Source of the DNA: 40CM-4-65-16 sp035279785
GTDB taxonomy: Bacteria > Chloroflexota > Dormibacteria > Dormibacterales > Dormibacteraceae
NCBI GenBank assembly: GCA_035279785.1
Contig: DATEHC010000158.1
Location: 1-21,672, forward strand
Direction: 5' to 3'
DNA: 21,672 bases
Positions within the stretch are counted from its first letter, which is position 1. Every line of letters starts with the position of its first letter. Below are positions 16,803 through 21,672 of this stretch, one piece after another. The notes below the pieces were generated by a model. The model ran no database searches, had not been told where the DNA came from, and worked only from the letters and a program-made list of their open reading frames with translations. Position numbers and translations under genes: made by a program.

Positions 16803-17661
16803 CGCCTGGCAGAGCTTCTGGCGAAATCTCGCCGTGAGCCTTGCCGCCGTGCTGTCGATCACGCTCATCCTCATCCTCGCGGGCATCAACCTGCTCGTCG
16901 GGCACGCGTTCTCGCAGGTCCTCGACAGCTTTCGCGAGCGCGTAAGTGAGATCTCGATCAACGTCGCAGACGGCACGCCGCTGCAACAGGTCTATGACTT
17001 CCAGCAGAAGCTCGCGGCAGATCCACGCGTGGCCAGCGTGAAGTTCGTCACCAAGGACGAGGCGCTCACGCAGTTCAAGAGCGATCCCCAGAACGGAATC
17101 CTCACGCAGCAGATCGAGGGAAACCCGCTCGACGCGAAGCTCGACGTCCAGGTCAAGAACCTCACCGACGTCGCCGGAATCGACTCGATGGCACGCAACT
17201 GGACGGGCGTCGACCCCACCGATCCGACCAACTACCAGGGCGATTTCATCAACCGCATGCTGCAGCTCTCCCAGTGGTTGAGCCTCGCCGGCGTTGGCCT
17301 GCTGATCGTCCTCTCGGTCGCTTCGATCGTGATCGTCATGAACACGATCCGAACCGCCGTGTACCACCGGCGCAAGGAGATCGAGGTGATGAAGCTCGTG
17401 GGCGCGACCGAGTGGTTCGTTCGCGGACCGTTCGTGCTGGAGGGAGTCATCACCGGTCTGCTCGCGGCGTCTGTCGCGCTGGCGCTGCTGGTCGTCGCCT
17501 ATGAACCCGTGGTGAGCCGCTTCAAGTCCGACGTGGGCTTCATCCCGCTGTCCTACGACCCTGCCTTCATTTCCAGCCTCGCCACGGACCTGCTGATCTC
17601 GGGTGCGCTGCTCGGCGCGGTTGGAAGCTACATCGGCGTGCGCCGGTACGTGAGGATCTGA
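16768..17661 (+). CDS. ftsX: Cell division permease-like protein FtsX
   Basis: This 297-residue FtsX has a cytoplasmic amphipathic start, a first membrane helix (about 20-44), a large extracellular domain (about 45-165), and three further helices (about 175-198, 222-248, 268-290). The segment TAVYHRRKEIEVMKLVGATEWFVRGPFVLEG is the family's conserved intracellular loop. The extracellular domain contacts the hydrolase or its activator; the gene immediately downstream encodes the expected partner. Two adjacent ATG codons (16768 and 16771) could start the protein. The stop is 4 bp from the next gene. Confidence 0.94.
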   Translation: MMLRNLKFAFNSAWQSFWRNLAVSLAAVLSITLILILAGINLLVGHAFSQVLDSFRERVSEISINVADGTPLQQVYDFQQKLAADPRVASVKFVTKDEALTQFKSDPQNGILTQQIEGNPLDAKLDVQVKNLTDVAGIDSMARNWTGVDPTDPTNYQGDFINRMLQLSQWLSLAGVGLLIVLSVASIVIVMNTIRTAVYHRRKEIEVMKLVGATEWFVRGPFVLEGVITGLLAASVALALLVVAYEPVVSRFKSDVGFIPLSYDPAFISSLATDLLISGALLGAVGSYIGVRRYVRI

Positions 17662-17665
17662 GGGC

Positions 17666-18904
17666 TTGAAGGGACGAGCACGGGTCCTGCTGGGTGCTGT
17701 CGTGGCCACGATGGCGTGGATCCCGCTGTCGGTGCACACCGTCGCGGCCATCTACTGCTATCCCGGTGACCCGCCGGCCGTCTACCAGGCATGCCTCGCC
17801 TACAACGCGGGCATCGGCCAGCAGGTGAACAACCAGAACCAGCTGGACTCGATTCAAGCCCAGATAAGCGACACGATCGCGCAGATCAACGCCATCGACG
17901 CGCTCATCGGCAGCCTCAAGAGGCAGATCGAGGCCCAGAAGGCGCTCATCGCGCAGACACAGGCCGCGATCGATGACCTGAACCGTCAGATCAGGTTCGA
18001 CGAGGCTTCCATCATCCGGTTGGAGGCCAGCACGAGCGTCCGCCAGGAGACGCTCAATGACCGCATCCGCTTCATCGACTCGCACGGCAGCATCGACTAC
18101 ATGCAGCTCGTGCTGACGTCGAACAACATCAACCAGCTCCTCAACCGCATCGTCGGGGCGCAGATGGTGGCCCAGTCCGATCAGCGGCTTTTGATCGACC
18201 TCGATGCCGCGCACCGCCAGGTGGCCATCGCCAACAACCAGCTCGACCTCCAGAAGAGCCAGGTCGTGATCCTGCTGCAGCAGCAGCAGGCGACGGAGGC
18301 CGACCTCGAGAAGAACCTCCAGACACAGAAAGCCGCCATCGTGGTCGAGCAGCAGCTCGCGGCGAAGCTGCAGGACCAGTACAACAAGGTGCAGGCCGAG
18401 CGGGCCGCGATCGACGCCCAGGTCGCCGTGCTGGCGCAGCAGTACGACGCGGCGGCGGTCAAGGCGGGCGGCGGCAACGGCGTGTTCGAGTGGCCAGAGC
18501 CGAACTGCGGGCCGTCGTGCATCACGCAGGGCTTCGGCTGCTCGACGTTCTACCTCGAGGTCTATGACCCGAGCTGCCCATACCCGCACAAGATCCACAC
18601 GGGTATCGACATCGCGGGACCGTACGGCACCCAGATCGTGGCGGCCGACACGGGCGTCGCGTATCTGTATCCCGGCAGCATCGGTTACGGAAACCTGCTC
18701 GTGATCATCCACGGCAACGGCTACTCGACGTACTACGGCCATCTCTCGGGATACGCTCCCGGCTTGACGTCGGGCCAGGTCGTGCCTCGCGGGACGACGG
18801 TGGCGTTCGAGGGCTCGACAGGGTGGTCGACGGGTCCGCACCTGCATTTCGAGATCCGCGTCTACGGCGTCTACAAGAACCCGTGCATCTGGCTCGGCTG
18901 CTAG
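17666..18904 (+). CDS. Exported coiled-coil M23 peptidase, likely FtsEX-controlled murein hydrolase
   Basis: This 412-residue protein has a signal peptide (about 1-28, ending HTVAA), long coiled-coil helices (about 48-135 and 165-262, rich in Gln, Ala, Asp), and a C-terminal M23 lysostaphin-type domain (about 283-405). Zinc ligands look intact: His311 and Asp315 (KIHTGIDIAG) and the HLH pair 392/394 (PHLHFEI). The layout resembles EnvC/PcsB-type partners of FtsX, but E. coli EnvC has lost catalysis whereas this copy keeps the ligands and may cut peptidoglycan itself. Eight cysteines remain after the signal (31, 43, 281, 285, 292, 304, 407, 412), so disulfides are plausible outside the cell. 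The start codon TTG 17666 is less sure; GTG 17702 and ATG 17711 are alternatives that shorten the signal. Confidence 0.88.
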   Translation: MKGRARVLLGAVVATMAWIPLSVHTVAAIYCYPGDPPAVYQACLAYNAGIGQQVNNQNQLDSIQAQISDTIAQINAIDALIGSLKRQIEAQKALIAQTQAAIDDLNRQIRFDEASIIRLEASTSVRQETLNDRIRFIDSHGSIDYMQLVLTSNNINQLLNRIVGAQMVAQSDQRLLIDLDAAHRQVAIANNQLDLQKSQVVILLQQQQATEADLEKNLQTQKAAIVVEQQLAAKLQDQYNKVQAERAAIDAQVAVLAQQYDAAAVKAGGGNGVFEWPEPNCGPSCITQGFGCSTFYLEVYDPSCPYPHKIHTGIDIAGPYGTQIVAADTGVAYLYPGSIGYGNLLVIIHGNGYSTYYGHLSGYAPGLTSGQVVPRGTTVAFEGSTGWSTGPHLHFEIRVYGVYKNPCIWLGC

Positions 18905-18913
18905 CCCTTTCGT

Positions 18914-18919
18914 TAGTCT
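18914..18919 (+). promoter_or_regulatory. Candidate -10 (TAGTCT) of ctpA, leaderless
   Basis: TAGTCT ends 6 nt before the ATG at 18926 in the 21-bp gap after the M23 gene. No Shine-Dalgarno is seen. A -35 is not clear. Either a leaderless transcript or read-through from ftsEX could express ctpA. Confidence 0.3.
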
Positions 18920-18925
18920 CCTGAC

Positions 18926-20125
18926 ATGAACCGGCGCGTCGCCCTGAGGGGAGGCGCCATCGCGCTGATCCTGGTCGTCGGGTTCGTCGCGGGCATCTAC
19001 GTCGACCAGGCGTTCCCGGAGTACGTTCCCTACTTCGGCCATCGCTCGGTCTCGAAGGTCGATCTCAGCGAGGTCCAGCAGGCCGCCCGGCTGATCCAGG
19101 CCGACTACGTCGACAGCAACGTCAACGCGTCCAAGCTGTCACAGGGCAGCGTCCAGGGGCTGGTCAGCAGCCTTGGCGATCCGTTCACGATCTACTTCGA
19201 CCCGGCGCAGTACAAGCGGCTGCTCCAGAGCTACCAGGGGCAGTACACGGGTATCGGGATCTATCTCAACTTCAGCAGCGGTTCGTATCCCGCGATCACC
19301 GCGACGGTGCCGGGCTCGCCGGCGGCGGAGGCCGGCCTGATGGCGGGCGACCAGATCACGAAAGTGGGGGACAGGGACACCAAGGGCATCACGGCGGATC
19401 AGGCCACGGCGTTGATCCAGGGCGCCGCCGGAACGAAGGTGACGCTGACGATCTCGCGTGGCGGCCAGACGATGACGTTCACGATCACGAGAGCGGAGAT
19501 CCAGGTGCCGACCGTGCGCTCGGCCACCGTCGGCAACAACGTTCTTTACGTGCGGATCTACCAATTCGGCGCTCAAACGTCGAAAGAGTTCGGTGCTGCT
19601 TTATCGAGCGGCCTGAAGGGCTCGAGCGGGATGGTGCTCGATCTGCGCGGCGATCCGGGGGGCTTCATCTCCGCCGCGGACGACGTGATCACGCAGTTTG
19701 TGACCAGCGGGGAGACTTTCGAGACGCGCGGGCGAAGCGGCACGGACCGTCACCAGGTCGGCGCAACGCACGCCGCTGCGAACGTACCGCTGGTGGTCCT
19801 GGTGGACGCCAACAGCGCGTCGGCGTCGGAGATCGTGGCCGGCTCGCTGCAGGTGCACGGCCGTGCGAAGCTGGTGGGGACCAAGACGTTCGGCAAGGGT
19901 TCGGTGCAGCAGGACTTCGTCCTGGCCGACGGCTCGGACATCCACCTGACCGTGGAACGGTGGTACCTCCCGAACGGAGTGACGATCGACCACAAGGGCC
20001 TGACGCCAGACGTCACGGTGACGCTGGCGAGCACCTCGGATGCCTACGACGTGACGCAGCCATCCCTGGGCTACGCGAAAGACGCCCAGCTGAATGCGGC
20101 CTTGAGTCTGCTGGCGGGTGGGTAG
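18926..20125 (+). CDS. ctpA: CtpA-type S41 carboxy-terminal processing protease with PDZ domain
   Basis: This 399-residue protease has an N-terminal membrane anchor or signal (about 8-26), an N-terminal helical region, a PDZ domain (about 108-190, with the loop SPAAEAGLMAGDQITKVGDRD) and an S41 catalytic domain. The Ser/Lys dyad is Ser299 in NSASASEIVAG and Lys324 in FGKGSVQ, 25 residues apart as in Prc and CtpB. The Gly-rich LRGDPGGF (240-247) is also typical. These proteases trim or degrade extracytoplasmic proteins, including peptidoglycan hydrolases in some bacteria. The 21-bp distance from the M23 gene suggests that such substrates may include its neighbour, but that is inference. Confidence 0.95.
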   Translation: MNRRVALRGGAIALILVVGFVAGIYVDQAFPEYVPYFGHRSVSKVDLSEVQQAARLIQADYVDSNVNASKLSQGSVQGLVSSLGDPFTIYFDPAQYKRLLQSYQGQYTGIGIYLNFSSGSYPAITATVPGSPAAEAGLMAGDQITKVGDRDTKGITADQATALIQGAAGTKVTLTISRGGQTMTFTITRAEIQVPTVRSATVGNNVLYVRIYQFGAQTSKEFGAALSSGLKGSSGMVLDLRGDPGGFISAADDVITQFVTSGETFETRGRSGTDRHQVGATHAAANVPLVVLVDANSASASEIVAGSLQVHGRAKLVGTKTFGKGSVQQDFVLADGSDIHLTVERWYLPNGVTIDHKGLTPDVTVTLASTSDAYDVTQPSLGYAKDAQLNAALSLLAGG

Positions 20126-20146
20126 ACTGGCTAGCGCATTTTCGAC

Positions 20147-20220
20147 GGGCGGTTAGCTCAGTTGGCTAGAGCGCCTCGCTTACACCGAGGAGGTCGTTGG
20201 TTCAAGTCCATCACCGCCCA
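20147..20220 (+). tRNA. tRNA-Val (anticodon TAC)
   Basis: A 74-nt cloverleaf: acceptor GGGCGGT pairs with ACCGCCC. The D-arm is GCTC...GAGC, the anticodon stem CCTCG/CGAGG with loop CTTACAC (anticodon TAC at 20181-20183), and the T-loop TTCAAGT. The T-stem GTTGG/CCATC has one U.U mismatch at 50:64. The discriminator is A. CCA is not encoded (CTC follows). A 15-bp copy of its 3' end recurs at 21215-21229. A -10-like TAGACT (20123-20128) overlaps the ctpA stop. Confidence 0.95.
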
Positions 20221-20221
20221 C
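20207..20221 (+). repeat. Left copy of the 15-bp tRNA 3'-end repeat (att-like)
   Basis: TCCATCACCGCCCAC forms the 3' T-stem, acceptor strand and discriminator of tRNA-Val plus one base. The identical 15-mer lies 1008 bp downstream. Tyrosine-recombinase elements typically use this part of a tRNA gene as their attachment site. Confidence 0.6.
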
Positions 20222-20495
20222 TCTCACGACTCTCCGGCGAGCAGCTTCCATGAGCTACAGCACACGTGGCGCGCCATCTCAGGCGCTGTGGCCTGGTTGG
20301 CTATCGGTCTCGGTGCTGGCCGCCGTTGCACGCAGCGGTGACGGCACCAATCACAAACAGAACCCCGTTCAACATGCAGCCGTAACCGATACAGCTGCTC
20401 AGCGCGCCATTCATGGTGAGGCGCTCACGCAGGGCTCCTTTTGCACCATCAGACCGGGTCAATCATCAAAGCCTGCACCGCCACGCGCTAGGCGC
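20221..20495. other. Gene-poor gap between tRNA-Val and the HNH-like gene
   Basis: No gene with convincing coding signs is seen. A 37-codon minus-strand frame (20301-20414) encodes a short hydrophobic segment (GVLFVIGAVTAAC) but has no ribosome site. The + strand frame from 20250 has no recognisable motif and runs antisense into the HNH-like gene. It probably holds decayed or non-coding sequence of the tRNA-bracketed segment. Confidence 0.4.
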
Positions 20496-21104
20496 CTACC
20501 TGTACGACGGGTACGCGCCGAGCCATGCGGCGACGAACGCCGCCTGGACGCTTCGTAAGTCGGCACCTCCGCAGACTTCGCGCTTCGCGGCGGTCTCGGC
20601 CGCATCCTTGCGGTAGCTCGTGGCGTGCGATTCCGGCGACAGGTTCGTCGGCGCCCGTGGGTTTCCACCGAGCTCGAGCGGCATCCGATGGTCCTCTTCG
20701 TAGTTGCTCGCGGGTCCTGGCAGGTTCTCGGCAGCCAGCTGTTGCAGCTTGAGCGGCTCGGTGTAGCTCTCGGGGGGTCGAACCGTCGCCGTCCAGCCGC
20801 TAGCGCAGATCGTCGAATGAATCGTCGCATCGGTGACCGCAGGGTTCAAGGCGCAGTACGTCACTCCATTGAGGTGGCACGGATCGGCCGGCACTGGCGC
20901 AGCCCCCGCCACCGGCGTAGTCCCGCTGGTAGCCAGAACCGTTGGCTCGACGGGCGTGGCGGAGGTCGGGGAGGTTGGTGAACCGTCGCCTGCCGTGGCG
21001 CTGAAGTCAGGCGGGACGACCTTTGGCGCGGAAAGGACGGCCCAAATGATGAAAGCCGCGACCGCAGCGATGGTGATTGCAGCGAGAACCGGGGTTCGCT
21101 TCAC
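20496..21104 (-). CDS. Membrane-anchored or exported protein with an HNH-like (EEDHxxPLxLGG) domain
   Basis: This 202-residue protein has an N-terminal membrane segment or signal (about 6-26) after basic residues, a Thr/Pro/Ala/Ser-rich linker (about 30-72), a Cys-containing region (Cys76, Cys84, Cys100), and a C-terminal domain with EEDHRMPLELGG (136-147), NLSPE (154-158), KD (166-167), a Cys at 178 and an AAFVAAW end. I recognise the EDHxxPLxLGG...NLxPE pattern from small HNH-nuclease-like proteins common in Actinomycetota and their phages. Nuclease activity is not shown. GTG 21104 is the start, with TAGAGT as a -10-like hexamer 6 nt upstream and no Shine-Dalgarno. It is the only clear gene inside the segment bracketed by the 15-bp tRNA repeat, on the opposite strand to most neighbours. 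Confidence 0.8.
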   Translation of the reverse strand: MKRTPVLAAITIAAVAAFIIWAVLSAPKVVPPDFSATAGDGSPTSPTSATPVEPTVLATSGTTPVAGAAPVPADPCHLNGVTYCALNPAVTDATIHSTICASGWTATVRPPESYTEPLKLQQLAAENLPGPASNYEEDHRMPLELGGNPRAPTNLSPESHATSYRKDAAETAAKREVCGGADLRSVQAAFVAAWLGAYPSYR

Positions 21105-21343
21105 GTCGCGACTCTACCCTGCGTTGGGTTGTAGGCTCACTCAAGGAGGTCGCCCCACTATCCGGCCATGCGGCGTGGTGAACGCTGGTCGCCAGTCGCC
21201 AATGCGGGCGAAGATCCATCACCGCCCACCACCTGGTTTGACCTCGAATCGCCTTCCGGCGCGCCGCGACGCGTTGGACGGGCGCACGAAGTCGACGTAT
21301 CTAGTGTGCAGGTGCTCAAGCGAGACGGATACCATCGCCGGCG
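21105..21343. other. Intergenic region holding the distal tRNA repeat
   Basis: This 239-bp gap separates the HNH-like gene from the RibD-like gene, which diverge from it. It contains the 15-bp tRNA-Val 3'-end copy at 21215-21229 and -10-like hexamers next to each start codon: TAGAGT on the minus strand (21116-21111) and TACCAT on the plus strand (21330-21335). No further gene is supported. Confidence 0.5.
21215..21231 (+). repeat. Right copy of the tRNA-Val 3' end, followed by CCA
   Basis: TCCATCACCGCCCAC repeats 20207-20221 exactly. Here the next two bases complete ACCA, so this copy reads as a tRNA 3' end with encoded CCA, while the intact tRNA gene lacks CCA. The 5' parts of a tRNA are absent upstream. 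It looks like the original gene end displaced by an insertion. Confidence 0.6.
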
Positions 21344-21672
21344 ATGAGAAAGCTGATCGTTTCCAACTTCCAGACACTGGATGGCTATTACGAGGCGACC
21401 AACAAGACGTTCGACCGATTCTTCGACTACTTCCTCGAAGACTACGGAGCGAACGAGGCGTTCGACGAGTACAACACTGAGCTCCTTCGCAGCGCCGACG
21501 CGCTGATCCTCAGCGGGCGGACATCATTCCGAGGAAACAAGGACTACTGGGCCTCATATCCGGACCGCCCCGGTGGCACAGCAATCCGTCGCGAGTTTGC
21601 GGCTCTCATCCGAGACGTAGAGAAGTACGTGGTCTCCAACACCATCACACCGGAGGACCTGGCACCGTGGCA
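21344..21672 (+). CDS. RibD C-terminal/dihydrofolate reductase-like protein, 3' truncated
   Basis: The first 109 codons of a gene cut by the window end. It starts MRKLIVSNFQTLDGYYEATN, the strand-and-loop start typical of the RibD_C/DHFR-like family (KLxxSxSLDGYxA). ADALILSGRTSFRGNKDYW corresponds to the family's LLGRxTYE segment, and VEKYVVSNTI to its KxVxSxTL strand. Members are NAD(P)H-dependent reductases or of unknown substrate; many stand alone outside riboflavin synthesis. A full protein of about 180-200 residues is expected. ATG 21344 is preceded by TACCAT 8 nt upstream and no Shine-Dalgarno. Confidence 0.85.
   Translation, partial: MRKLIVSNFQTLDGYYEATNKTFDRFFDYFLEDYGANEAFDEYNTELLRSADALILSGRTSFRGNKDYWASYPDRPGGTAIRREFAALIRDVEKYVVSNTITPEDLAPW

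Noticed and set aside
17567..19042. Minus-strand open frame of 491 codons
   Set aside because: It lies opposite the M23 peptidase, which has clear domains. The product is Arg/Asp/Val-biased and has no recognisable fold.
20301..20414. 37-codon minus-strand frame with a hydrophobic centre
   Set aside because: It is too short, has no Shine-Dalgarno or -10 at useful spacing, and no recognisable family. It is kept only as a note on the gap.
20250..20558. + strand open frame of 102 codons after tRNA-Val
   Set aside because: No motif, no ribosome site, low-complexity Arg/Pro end, and it overlaps the end of the HNH-like gene in antisense.
21155..21228. Second, degenerate tRNA gene ending at the distal repeat
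   Set aside because: The 60 bases upstream of the repeat show no D-arm or anticodon arm matching tRNA-Val, so only the 3' end is duplicated. An attachment-site copy explains this better.
20833..21480. + strand open frame of 215 codons spanning the distal tRNA repeat
   Set aside because: It is antisense to the HNH-like gene and then out of frame across the start of the RibD-like gene. The product has no motif.

Overview
This 21.7 kb window is gene-dense, high-GC bacterial DNA. It shows ATG, GTG and TTG starts, tight operons, and a Tad/Flp pilus cluster with no secretin or outer-membrane component. The essential-gene order hpf-secA-prfB-ftsE-ftsX-M23 hydrolase-ctpA points to a high-GC monoderm. 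Dormibacterota/Chloroflexota or a deep Actinomycetota relative fits best; this is inference from gene content, because no marker search could be run.

Layout. (1) 1-2990: a 5'-truncated membrane protein on the + strand converges on a minus-strand pair, a large polytopic GT-C-like membrane protein and an ICMT-type methyltransferase. (2) 3048-7797: a minimal Tad pilus operon on the + strand: a 58-aa Flp pilin too short for routine ORF calling, a rho-independent hairpin, then CpaB, CpaF ATPase, TadB and TadC. (3) 7798-9513: a hairpin repeat, a DUF421 membrane protein, a convergent alpha/beta hydrolase and a divergent DUF192 protein. (4) 9565-11421: a ComFC-type phosphoribosyltransferase, then a second, shorter CpaF-family ATPase with no TadB/TadC beside it. 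(5) 11470-15848: long-form HPF, a second hairpin repeat, SecA, and RF2 (prfB), which is read only through a +1 programmed frameshift. (6) 15849-20125: two near-identical palindromes, a good promoter, ftsE-ftsX, a coiled-coil M23 peptidase and a CtpA-type S41 protease. (7) 20147-21672: tRNA-Val(TAC), a roughly 1.0 kb segment bracketed by a 15-bp repeat of the tRNA 3' end and carrying an HNH-like exported protein, then the start of a RibD/DHFR-like gene cut by the window edge.

How the genes work together. Region 2 encodes the pilin and inner-membrane engine of a Flp pilus; the prepilin peptidase and minor pilins must lie elsewhere. The second CpaF beside comFC suggests a possible link between Tad-type machinery and DNA uptake. 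Regions 5-6 group protein export, translation control and division-linked peptidoglycan hydrolysis: FtsEX would gate the M23 hydrolase outside the cell, and CtpA may process such substrates.

The less ordinary signals are the tRNA-bracketed segment (the distal copy carries CCA while the intact tRNA gene does not), two unlinked hairpins sharing one sequence and the same internal A.C/G.U position, the twin palindromes upstream of ftsEX, and -10-like hexamers 6-8 nt before several start codons, suggesting leaderless mRNAs. I found no CRISPR array, complete transposon or obvious new multi-gene defence system.
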